Origin: Candidatus Fermentibacteraceae bacterium
GTDB lineage: Bacteria; Fermentibacterota; Fermentibacteria; Fermentibacterales; JCC-6
Direction of reading: 5' to 3'
Assembly: GCA_021162285.1 (NCBI GenBank)
Contig: JAGGYZ010000158.1
Coordinates: forward strand, 1 to 26,787
Length of the DNA: 26,787 nucleotides
The position numbers and the translations under genes were made by a program. The notes below the pieces were generated by a model that was not told where the DNA came from, ran no database searches, and saw only the letters and a list, made by a program, of their open reading frames with translations. This document shows, one piece after another, positions 8,812-15,654 of the stretch (position 1 is the first letter of the stretch; each line of letters starts with the position of its first letter).

Positions 8812-9006
8812 ATGGCAAACAAGATAAGAGAGTTGATTTATGACCTGAAGAAGGCCGGGTTTATAAATCGTGGTGGCAAAGGCAGTCATCGAAACTTCTC
8901 TCACCCGGGAGGGATGAAGATAACTCTGAGCGGTAACCTTTCGCGTGATGCAAAAAAATACCAGGAGCGCGATGTTGAAAAAGCAATTCGCGAGGTGACA
9001 GAATGA
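8812..9006 (+). CDS. hicA: HicA family toxin (mRNA interferase)
   Basis: A 64-residue protein with the HicA fold: an N-terminal helix, the catalytic His H26 in GKGSHRNF, then KITLSG and the conserved DAKKYQERDVEKAIREV helix. Family members bind double-stranded RNA and cleave mRNA independently of translation, stopping growth until HicB neutralises them. The length is typical (55-90 residues). It overlaps the next gene by the ATGA tetranucleotide (9003-9006), so the pair is translationally coupled. No ribosome binding site precedes its ATG; the start coincides with the predicted transcription start. Confidence 0.93.
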   Translation: MANKIRELIYDLKKAGFINRGGKGSHRNFSHPGGMKITLSGNLSRDAKKYQERDVEKAIREVTE

Positions 9007-9401
9007 AAACGAGTGACAGATATCTTAAGATCGTCGAATGGTCGGAACAAGATCAGTGCTATGTCGGGACATGTGCGGGGCTGATGCTTGGTGGTGTTCA
9101 TGGAGACGATGAAGCCGAAGTTTACCGTGAACTCTGCCAGGTGGTGGAAGAGTGGCTCGATATATACGAACAGGATGGAGACCCTCTTCCCGCTGAAACA
9201 GCCGGGAAGGAGTACTCCGGCAGATTTGTGCTGCGCGTTGGCAAGGTTCTTCACAGGGAACTTGCAATTAATGCTTTCCGCCATGGTGAAAGCCTCAATA
9301 CCCATTGCATTAATCTGCTTAGAGAGGCACAGGTAGATTACGGAGAGAACAAAAGGGTAAAACATATTTCTGCAAAAACTCGTTCCTCCAGAGCACACTG
9401 A
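9003..9401 (+). CDS. hicB: HicB family antitoxin with RHH domain
   Basis: A 132-residue antitoxin. Residues ~5-70 form the degraded RNase H-like domain typical of HicB (YVGTCAGLMLGGVHGDDEAEV, then a helix ending in EEWLDIYEQDGDPLP). Residues ~75-112 (GRFVLRVGKVLHRELAI...SLNTHCINLL) are a ribbon-helix-helix DNA-binding domain. It should sequester HicA and repress the operon through the palindromes at 8784-8810. About 20 residues after the RHH domain are basic and probably disordered. The pair lies between a transporter and the unknown three-gene cassette, a common location for mobile toxin-antitoxin modules. Confidence 0.93.
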   Translation: MKTSDRYLKIVEWSEQDQCYVGTCAGLMLGGVHGDDEAEVYRELCQVVEEWLDIYEQDGDPLPAETAGKEYSGRFVLRVGKVLHRELAINAFRHGESLNTHCINLLREAQVDYGENKRVKHISAKTRSSRAH

Positions 9402-9796
9402 TTATCACAGATGCTGCTCAGACCAGTGGCTGAACCGACGGTATCCGCAGGGTTTTCCAGAGCCATCTGTAAGGCTGGCAAAACAACAGCTCTTGAACTC
9501 GATCTTTGCCACACCATTGTCATCAGAGACTATACCGAACCGCCAGGTCCTTTTACCCCTTCTTTCATAATTTTGCCGGCTTCCATTATGGACTTTTCAG
9601 TAGGCAGCTCTGGCCATATCCCGTAAGAGGCATCAATACCCGTTCTTCGCATCAGGGCAGCTGAAGAACTTTCCTTCGAATTTAAAGAGAAGAGGGTACA
9701 AATTGATTCGGCTCAAAATTCCTCCATTTGCAACGCTGCAGTTTTCCTTATTGTAGGAGGATGAGTTCATTGCTTTTCTGATTGCTGGTTACGCGC
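9402..9796. other. Gene-poor stretch after hicAB with weak or decayed reading frames
   Basis: No convincing gene. On the minus strand an ATG frame at 9652-9530 gives 40 codons beginning MRRTGIDASYGIWPELP without a ribosome binding site. An overlapping minus-strand frame runs on to about 9410 with a protein-like composition (SDDNGVAKIEF) but no start. These could be remnants of one frameshifted gene or chance. A perfect AGGAGG is at 9755-9760. Confidence 0.4.
9755..9781 (+). promoter_or_regulatory. Strong ribosome binding site followed by an aborted start (TTG CTT TTC TGA)
   Basis: AGGAGG (9755-9760) sits 9 nt before TTG 9770, ideal spacing, but that frame stops at TGA 9779-9781 after three codons. 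The same frame then continues open into the next gene. It is either a mini-ORF coupled to the downstream start or a nonsense mutation that cut the first codons off the gene. Confidence 0.45.
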
Positions 9797-10210
9797 ATGA
9801 CCAACTGCCGTGGGGGATGTAGATTGGATTTAAAGAGGGATCACTGGAAAACTGTATGGGAAGATAATGCAGACAATGAAAGGAAAACCTATGACTCCAT
9901 GGAGGTGGAGGAAGCGCTGAAAATGGTGAAGGAGGGTCATTACGGAGACTATTACAGCATCTGGTATTCCATTTCTGAAAGAGCAACCCTGGAGCAGGCA
10001 GGCTATGTTCTTCTTGAAGTTTTACACCGCGATATCCGTTATCTTCTTCGGGCAAATTGTGCCGGCGCACTGATAAGGCTTATGAATGAGAAACAGATCC
10101 GGGGAGTTGATCTAAGTGCCGACAGACCGGATCAGAATGAATTTCTGGAAAAAATTGAGAAAAAACTTGGTGAACTGATAGAAAACAAGAAAGGCGGGTT
10201 ACATGGCTGA
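9797..10210 (+). CDS. Unknown protein, first gene of an overlapping three-gene cassette
   Basis: I do not recognise this 137-residue protein. It is soluble, mostly helical and charged, with an aromatic segment (GHYGDYYSIWYSISERA) and a C-terminal charged helix (EFLEKIEKKLGELIENKKGG). The start is uncertain. ATG 9797 is the first ATG of the frame but lacks a ribosome binding site; TTG 9782 directly follows an in-frame TGA; a perfect AGGAGG lies further up. Its last 8 nt overlap the next gene, so the two are probably translated together. The middle (TLEQAGYVLLEVLHRDIRYLLRANCAGALIRLM) resembles a pair of HEAT-like helices, though this is only an impression. Confidence 0.7.
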   Translation: MTNCRGGCRLDLKRDHWKTVWEDNADNERKTYDSMEVEEALKMVKEGHYGDYYSIWYSISERATLEQAGYVLLEVLHRDIRYLLRANCAGALIRLMNEKQIRGVDLSADRPDQNEFLEKIEKKLGELIENKKGGLHG

Positions 10211-10823
10211 TTCCTTCGAGATGCAGAGGCGGTACTACACGGCTTTACTGGAAAAGTACGCAACAAACCCGGAATTGAACAGGGCGAGAATTAAAGATTG
10301 TGAATACTACCTTGGTATGATGGACGAAGCAGGTTCTTCCGAAGTTTTTATTAAAAGGGTTAAAGAAACAGGTAACATGGTTTCCACTGCAAAGGCGGAA
10401 AGTACCGACAGGTATGAGAACCGCCTTTTTATATATGAAAAGCTTGGAGAGGAAAAAAAGGCCGAAGAGGACAGGCTTCGCCTTGCTGTGATTGAGTCGG
10501 CTGACAGCCACATTGAACTAAGTGAAAAACTGGAAAAATTTGAGACGGAAGCGAAACTGAATTTTAATGAGAACAAAGCCATCACCGCTCTGGGAACAGT
10601 TGTGAGTGCGGTGTTTCAGCTTGCCACAGACGGTGCTGGTTCAGCAGACGAGAAGAGGTCTCGTACAAACGCTGAAGCAGGTTGGAAAATGATGCTGGAA
10701 GCCGACCCGGAAGCCACATGGGAGAAGATAGTTTCGTATCCTCCCTACAGAGACAGAATAATATTTGCAGATGCGCAGCTTCCCGTTCTTGAGAAGATAT
10801 TCAGGGAGGTGTGCCATGGATAG
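10203..10823 (+). CDS. Unknown helical protein, second gene of the cassette
   Basis: A 206-residue protein of no family I recognise. It is strongly helical with coiled-coil-like charged stretches (~75-125, rich in Glu/Lys) and ends with PYRDRIIFADAQLPVLEKIF. No signal peptide; one short hydrophobic stretch (AITALGTVVSAVFQLA, ~127-142) is too weak for a confident membrane segment. The ATG lies inside the previous gene (8-nt overlap), with GGCGGG just before it. Its stop overlaps the next start by 8 nt. The identical overlap on both sides suggests fixed stoichiometry and that the three products work together. Confidence 0.8.
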   Translation: MADSFEMQRRYYTALLEKYATNPELNRARIKDCEYYLGMMDEAGSSEVFIKRVKETGNMVSTAKAESTDRYENRLFIYEKLGEEKKAEEDRLRLAVIESADSHIELSEKLEKFETEAKLNFNENKAITALGTVVSAVFQLATDGAGSADEKRSRTNAEAGWKMMLEADPEATWEKIVSYPPYRDRIIFADAQLPVLEKIFREVCHG

Positions 10824-11871
10824 TACAGTGAAGCAGATGCTTGACGGTTTCAGCTACTCTGTGAACAGCTACACATCCACGCTGGGTGAAAACAATGAAA
10901 AGCTGAAGCGTGCAAAGCAATTGATTGATTCGCTTTATGCTAAAGCTGAAGACGGTGCCGATATCACAGCTATCACCATGGACCCTGAATTTGGCGAAGC
11001 AGGTGCTCTTGTAGGGGCTCTTGCTTCCGAGCCGCCTCTTCCTGCAGGAGAACAGACCACCGGAGGGGGAACCGGCGGCGGATCGGATACGGAAGTTCCT
11101 TCCGCATCGGTTGTTGCCGCAGGATATCACATGGCTTATGACGCTCTGGACGCAGCTTCAAGAGAGAATCAGGGCATCTACTACGATAAGATATTCGAGA
11201 TTGAGGAAAAGGCGGAAAATGCAATTCATTTCAATACACTTCTTGTGGAAGATGGTGTTCTGCTTGAAATGACCAGAGGTCCGCTGATCGCCGCAGCAGA
11301 GCAGACGCTTAAGCAGGCGGAGACTGCTTTTTCTCCCACAGTTGATTTCCAGCAGAAGCAGGCGGTAATAACCTATGCCGAGGTTAAAACTGTTGCCGAA
11401 CTGGAATTCGAGGGGACGAAGATGGCTGAGCTCTCCAATGTGGAGCATGTGTGGGATGCTCTTTTTATTGAGGTTGTCGGGTTGCTTCCAGGATGTGCCC
11501 AGGCAATTGAGGCATTTGGTTCCACAAAGGACAATCTTTCAAAGCTGAGAAACAGCCACAAATTCATGGCGGATTTTATGGGAATAACATGGAATGATGT
11601 TTTTGAAGATCCGCGTTACATGCATTTCTGGAACAATGTTTTGTGGCCGATCGTGCCGCAGGAAAAAAGGCAGATGTACGGGGTGAGCAGTGCAGAAGGC
11701 TGGCGGGATCTGTTAAAGGAAAAATTTTACGACCCGTTTGTAAAGGATGAGCCTGTACCCCAGTCGGACACGCACAAAGCGATTGTGAAATTCTGGGGGA
11801 AGGAATACCCGGCGCACAGTGCTCTTGAGCTTTTAAATGCTCCCCCAAGACCGGAAATAGCAAAAGGTTAG
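10816..11871 (+). CDS. Unknown two-part protein, third gene of the cassette
   Basis: A 351-residue soluble protein I cannot assign. A helical N-terminal part (~1-70) is joined by a Gly/Thr/Ser-rich linker (GEQTTGGGTGGGSDTE, ~76-91) to a large C-terminal part. That part has long helices (~95-200) and a Trp/aromatic-rich end (ITWNDVF, YMHFWNNVLWPIV, IVKFWGKEYP). No catalytic motif or membrane segment is evident. ATG 10816 is chosen because GGGAGGTG lies six bases upstream; an earlier in-frame ATG at 10765 is deep within the preceding gene without such a site. No obvious terminator follows. The flexible linker suggests a protein that bridges partners; that is inference. Confidence 0.8.
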   Translation: MDSTVKQMLDGFSYSVNSYTSTLGENNEKLKRAKQLIDSLYAKAEDGADITAITMDPEFGEAGALVGALASEPPLPAGEQTTGGGTGGGSDTEVPSASVVAAGYHMAYDALDAASRENQGIYYDKIFEIEEKAENAIHFNTLLVEDGVLLEMTRGPLIAAAEQTLKQAETAFSPTVDFQQKQAVITYAEVKTVAELEFEGTKMAELSNVEHVWDALFIEVVGLLPGCAQAIEAFGSTKDNLSKLRNSHKFMADFMGITWNDVFEDPRYMHFWNNVLWPIVPQEKRQMYGVSSAEGWRDLLKEKFYDPFVKDEPVPQSDTHKAIVKFWGKEYPAHSALELLNAPPRPEIAKG

Positions 11872-11896
11872 CCCAGGACTATGTTACTTTTGTGTC

Positions 11897-11925
11897 TTGC
11901 AGCCTGAAAGGGTGAAGACTATAAT
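11897..11925 (+). promoter_or_regulatory. Promoter for the secreted protein at 11971
   Basis: TTGCAG (11897-11902), 17 bp, then a perfect TATAAT (11920-11925). The predicted start near 11932 gives a ~39-nt leader with GGAGG at 11961-11965. Confidence 0.6.
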
Positions 11926-11970
11926 GTGTACTGCACCGGGTTGTTCCAGTGTAAATGTCTGGAGGTTGCG

Positions 11971-12960
11971 ATGAGAATTATGATACCATTGCTGCTGGTA
12001 ATTTCCAGTGTATGCCTTGCCGGCAATGTGTACATCTTCAACTACGATCAGGTGGATCTGATCTACGATTCTGCGGTAGGAGATTCCATAGATACGGGAT
12101 ACTGGGTAGAGCAGACTCTGCTGGCTCTGGGAGACACAGTAGACTCCGGTACAGCTCTTCCCTCAGATCTCAGCCCATACGACGCAGTGTTTATGATGAT
12201 GGGTATGTATACCGGCAGAGCTGATAACAATTTAATAGGCTGGTCAGAGCGGACAAAACTTATGAATTACCTCGATGCAGGCGGTTCAGTTTACTTCGAG
12301 GGCTGCGACATCGGTTACAGCAACAGAAACTACGATATATGGGACTACACCGGTCTTATCTATGCCGGCGACGGTGTTCCTATGACAACAGGTAATGTGT
12401 GGAGCATAACAGGCTCTCTTATGTGTGCTGGAATGGGGTTCGGTTATCCCTACAGGTCCGAGGCAGACAACTATATAGATATTTTCACCCAGAACGGTGG
12501 CCAGCTGCTTTTTGAGAGCCAGGACGGTTATGCCAGGGTGGGTTGCTACACCGGTTCTTCCAACAACTACAGAACCATCACCTCCGCGGTGTACTTCAGT
12601 GTACTGGAAGAGAATACCACAACCAGACAGGAACTGATGGCTGCTTACATGGAGTTTCTCACAGGAGGAACCGGCACTGCAGAGCAGAGCGGAGCCGTGC
12701 TGCCGGCCTTTTCCATAACTGCTGCCAATCCCGCTACGGATTCATTCAGCGTAACTCTGGTTTTACCGGTTTCAACTGTGTGTGACCTGGGGCTGTTTGA
12801 TATTACCGGCAGGAGAGTAGGAACTGTTGCTTCGGGAATAATGTCTTCAGGAACACACAACCTGATGGTGTCCGGGGCTGAAATCAGTTCAGGAGCATAC
12901 ATGATCTCGGGAACTGTTGCAGGCGAGCATGTCAGCCTTCGGTCGGTTCTGGTGAAATAG
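11971..12960 (+). CDS. Secreted protein with GATase-like N-terminal domain and FlgD/T9SS-like sorting tail
   Basis: 329 residues. The ATG is set by GGAGG five bases upstream and by a signal peptide (MRIMIPLLLVISSVCLAG). The body (~20-230) contains YDAVFMMMGMYTG and YLDAGGSVYFEGCDIG, a Rossmann/class I amidotransferase-like pattern that I associate with exported proteins of the FCB group. No catalytic triad is clear, so an enzymatic role is doubtful. Residues ~247-329 are a beta-sandwich tail of the FlgD/type-IX sorting type: NPATDSFSVTL, then LFDITGRRVG, SSGAYMI and a final SVLVK. The same tail closes the two peptidase-like proteins downstream. It is probably displayed on the surface or released; its role is unknown. 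Confidence 0.8.
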   Translation: MRIMIPLLLVISSVCLAGNVYIFNYDQVDLIYDSAVGDSIDTGYWVEQTLLALGDTVDSGTALPSDLSPYDAVFMMMGMYTGRADNNLIGWSERTKLMNYLDAGGSVYFEGCDIGYSNRNYDIWDYTGLIYAGDGVPMTTGNVWSITGSLMCAGMGFGYPYRSEADNYIDIFTQNGGQLLFESQDGYARVGCYTGSSNNYRTITSAVYFSVLEENTTTRQELMAAYMEFLTGGTGTAEQSGAVLPAFSITAANPATDSFSVTLVLPVSTVCDLGLFDITGRRVGTVASGIMSSGTHNLMVSGAEISSGAYMISGTVAGEHVSLRSVLVK

Positions 12961-12975
12961 ATTCTGTTTTGTCAT

Positions 12976-13005
12976 GAACAGGCGTACCTGCAGGTGCGCC
13001 TGTTC
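12976..13005. terminator. Bidirectional stem between convergent genes
   Basis: A 30-nt near-perfect palindrome: GAACAGGCG/CGCCTGTTC arms with an inner ACCTGCAGGT palindrome and one wobble position. It fills the space between the convergent 11971 and patatin genes and touches the patatin stop codon. No U-run on either side, so it may terminate weakly or protect both 3' ends. Confidence 0.6.
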
Positions 13006-15137
13006 TATCTTCCCGGGCCGAATGAGTAGTCGCTTCCGTAAGAGAATGTCCATTGGGTTTTTCCGTTTTCGTTCCATCCAGGCCCGAGCCTTGCAGTTCC
13101 TCCTGGAATGTTCACTCCGCAGGCCAGACCTGCGCCCCAGTGAATATCTCCATTCCGGTACTGATCAACGGAGCTGAAATCATAGGTTCCCGCGGTTCTA
13201 GCCTCAAGGAACATGGGTCCCAGTACTTTTCTTGAAGCAAATATGCTTCCGGCAACCCGTTCCCTTGAAGGTAATGAGTTCCATCTGTACCCGGGAATTC
13301 CTCTTGAAGCAGTCAGCCTGGAATTTTCCCACTGATAGTTCTCTCCCAGCAGAACTGAACCCCAGGTTGAGATTCCTGCAGTAAGGGAACCGGGAAGAAT
13401 GCCTATTTTCTCAATATCCCAGTTTACAGAAGTATGGGGGTGGCTGTTCTGAGGACACCACCCGGCAGAGAGAAACAGCCTTACACCAGGCGAATCGGTT
13501 GTAGGGTTAGCCCTGGTATCGGTGAGATAGGTAGCGGAAAGAAGAGGGAAGGCCTCTGTACCGGTACCGCCTGTGTAAGAACGCCCTTTCCACTCTGCCG
13601 CGAATTCAACAATTCCGTACCACATGAACGGCCGGCCAATGGTGAGTGAGGTGGAATGATCTGTCCAGATCCTCGATGGGTTTGCTCCGTTTCCATCCGG
13701 TTCGCTTCCCTTTATCTGATAGATACTTCCAGAAACACTGAAGTACCTGTTGGTATGCATGGTATTGGTGAAAGAACTCAGCTCAAGGAAGGCGTATTCA
13801 TTTCCACCGCCTGTGTTGACAATGGTTTTAATCCCCCTGTTAAATGTGTTTTTCTGTTCCAGAGTCAGCCTTGCGTCAAGGCCGAAGTCGCTGTTGTAAG
13901 ACAGTCCCAGCCCGAGAGTGCCCGGGTCATTTTCAGTAAGGGTAAAGGCAAGATCGCACTGGTTTCGGCCCTCTGCAGGCAGCATCGACATTCTGATCAT
14001 ACTGAACAGTCCCGAGGCGTACAGGTTCTCTGCAACTTCCATTGCTATTTCGGTGTTAAGTGTATCTCCCCTTGAGACATGAAGCCACCTGTCTATGGCT
14101 CTCAGGGAAACATTGTTGTTGCCGGAAAACATGATATTCCTCACGGTGAAGTTCGGAGGGTGCCACCCGACCCGCTGACTTCCCCCTCTGGGCAGGTCTG
14201 GATTTTCGGCTATCCAGGCCAGTCCCTGGTTGTAACCCCAGGAGATGAGAGAGTCGGTAAGTTCGAAACTCCACACGGCAGAGTTGTGAAGATCCGGCGT
14301 AAAAAGCCATTGAGGTTCCCGCCGGTAAGAGTCGTTTACCCTTGCTGAAAGAGCATTGAAGGTGAGACCGAAAACAGTGAGAAGAGATGGAGCATCAGGG
14401 AATTCCGTTGGGTTGGCATTTCCAACATTCACTGCCAGCACAGGGAGGTCGGGCCATGCCTTTTCGGCAACATCAACAGGCATGTTGTCGAATACACCGC
14501 CATCGACCAGCATGAGTGAATCGTGAATAAAGGGGGGGAATATGCCTGGAATTGCCATACTTGCCAGCTGGTATTTGTACAGTTCTCCGCCGCCGAAAAC
14601 AATCCTGTCACGGGTGAGCAGGTCGGATGATACTACTCTCAGAGGAATACGGAGGGAGTCAAAGGAAAAACCTTTAAGAACCTGTGCAGGCCCTGTCATT
14701 CCCGACAGAAGAAAACCTATCCTCATGTTTGAAACAGCACTTCCCGGAAGTGTTGGTGTGAGCCCCCTGAGATTCAGGCTGATCAGATCCTGTCTGCCTC
14801 TTATTCTGTCGGGGAGAAGGCTCAGCCTGGGTATCGGTGTGGAGCTGAACAGCCTGGTCCAGTCCATACCCGATGTAAGGCTGTCGAGCTGGTCGGCGGA
14901 GTACCCGCAGGCGTAAAGCCCGGCCATGAGAGCACCCATACTTGTTCCGGCTATGGCGGAAACTCTTATGTTGCTTTCTTCCAGGGCTTTCAGAAATCCC
15001 ACATGGGCAAGACCCCGCGCACCTCCTCCTGCCAGGACAAGAGCCACTCCCCGGGGAGCTGTATCTGGAGGGGACTTTGCCGGAGAAGACGATACAGCAA
15101 GGGCAAACAGCACGATTACAACAAGATGAACTCTCAT
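13005..15137 (-). CDS. Type Vd autotransporter: patatin phospholipase with POTRA and outer-membrane barrel (PlpD-like)
   Basis: 710 residues, close to PlpD (about 730). A signal peptide (1-~20) leads to a patatin domain with oxyanion motif GGGARG (37-42), nucleophile Ser66 in GTSMG and the catalytic Asp212 in DGG. A POTRA domain (~330-400, FTVRNIMFSGNNNVSLRAIDRWL) precedes a C-terminal barrel (~405-710) of alternating beta strands like BamA/TamA. Family members are lipases (phospholipase A1/A2) carried to the surface by their own barrel. All three catalytic elements are intact. The start is placed at the Met following GGAGG (eight bases) rather than at the Met five codons earlier, which has no site. 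It follows the cupin gene by 59 nt on the same strand. Confidence 0.92.
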   Translation of the reverse strand: MRVHLVVIVLFALAVSSSPAKSPPDTAPRGVALVLAGGGARGLAHVGFLKALEESNIRVSAIAGTSMGALMAGLYACGYSADQLDSLTSGMDWTRLFSSTPIPRLSLLPDRIRGRQDLISLNLRGLTPTLPGSAVSNMRIGFLLSGMTGPAQVLKGFSFDSLRIPLRVVSSDLLTRDRIVFGGGELYKYQLASMAIPGIFPPFIHDSLMLVDGGVFDNMPVDVAEKAWPDLPVLAVNVGNANPTEFPDAPSLLTVFGLTFNALSARVNDSYRREPQWLFTPDLHNSAVWSFELTDSLISWGYNQGLAWIAENPDLPRGGSQRVGWHPPNFTVRNIMFSGNNNVSLRAIDRWLHVSRGDTLNTEIAMEVAENLYASGLFSMIRMSMLPAEGRNQCDLAFTLTENDPGTLGLGLSYNSDFGLDARLTLEQKNTFNRGIKTIVNTGGGNEYAFLELSSFTNTMHTNRYFSVSGSIYQIKGSEPDGNGANPSRIWTDHSTSLTIGRPFMWYGIVEFAAEWKGRSYTGGTGTEAFPLLSATYLTDTRANPTTDSPGVRLFLSAGWCPQNSHPHTSVNWDIEKIGILPGSLTAGISTWGSVLLGENYQWENSRLTASRGIPGYRWNSLPSRERVAGSIFASRKVLGPMFLEARTAGTYDFSSVDQYRNGDIHWGAGLACGVNIPGGTARLGPGWNENGKTQWTFSYGSDYSFGPGR

Positions 15138-15196
15138 TCCTGCGACCTCCATGGACGAATTGGTGAAAGCATATTCACGGTATTATCACAGATTGC

Positions 15197-15532
15197 TTAC
15201 TGCGATGCTACTTTTATAACTATCGATCTGGTTTTTTCAATGTTGTGCAGGTGGTGTATCTCTCCTGGATGAACAACAGCGGTGTCACCCTGCTTGAGCA
15301 TGTCCAGTTCGTCTCCCTGGTGACTCAGTGCTACCCTGCCCTGGAAAACAAAGTAAACTGTGGTCTGGGGGAAACCGGTTCTAGCAGTAAGCCCATCTGG
15401 TTCAAGGGTGATTCTTCGAACTGTGAATTTGTTGCTTCCCGATGCCGGTCCTGCCAGCAGTGCTTCCTTAATTCCCCTCGCACCGGCTTCACTTATGCGT
15501 GTGTCCCTTGGATTTCTCGTGATCACAGCCAT
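15197..15532 (-). CDS. Small single-domain cupin with incomplete metal site
   Basis: 111 residues of the cupin_2 type. The second cupin motif is well formed (G82...P89-G90...H93...N97 in GDTAVVHPGEIHHLHN). The first motif should carry two His and a Glu, but reads RTGFPQTTVYFVFQG (51-65) with none of them. It therefore probably binds metal weakly or not at all and may be a ligand-sensing or structural cupin rather than a dioxygenase. The Met is chosen because AAAGGAGG lies five bases upstream. It is divergent from the C25-like peptidase gene and upstream of the patatin gene on the same strand, so cotranscription with patatin is plausible. Confidence 0.8.
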   Translation of the reverse strand: MAVITRNPRDTRISEAGARGIKEALLAGPASGSNKFTVRRITLEPDGLTARTGFPQTTVYFVFQGRVALSHQGDELDMLKQGDTAVVHPGEIHHLHNIEKTRSIVIKVASQ

Positions 15533-15583
15533 GCAGGCCTCCTTTACTCGAGAAGAGGAAGAAACTATCTTACAAGTCCAGTT

Positions 15584-15639
15584 CGTATATAGATATGCCC
15601 TCAAACCGTATATCGTTGTGAATGATATACAGATATAAT
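15584..15639. promoter_or_regulatory. Shared control region between cupin and C25-like peptidase: GTATAT half-sites and TATAAT
   Basis: An inverted repeat GTATATC-N9-GATATAC occupies 15608-15614 and 15624-15630. A further GTATAT lies at 15584-15589, 24 bp upstream of the first arm. A perfect TATAAT (15634-15639) follows, but no good -35 is seen and the implied leader is only about 9 nt, so the -10 call is weak. The spacing suggests a dimeric regulator bound between the divergent genes. Confidence 0.4.
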
Positions 15640-15654
15640 CTATCAGGAGGAAAG

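Noticed and set aside
9761..9781. ATG 9761 as start of the cassette gene
   Set aside because: It directly abuts AGGAGG with no spacing and hits TGA after six codons.
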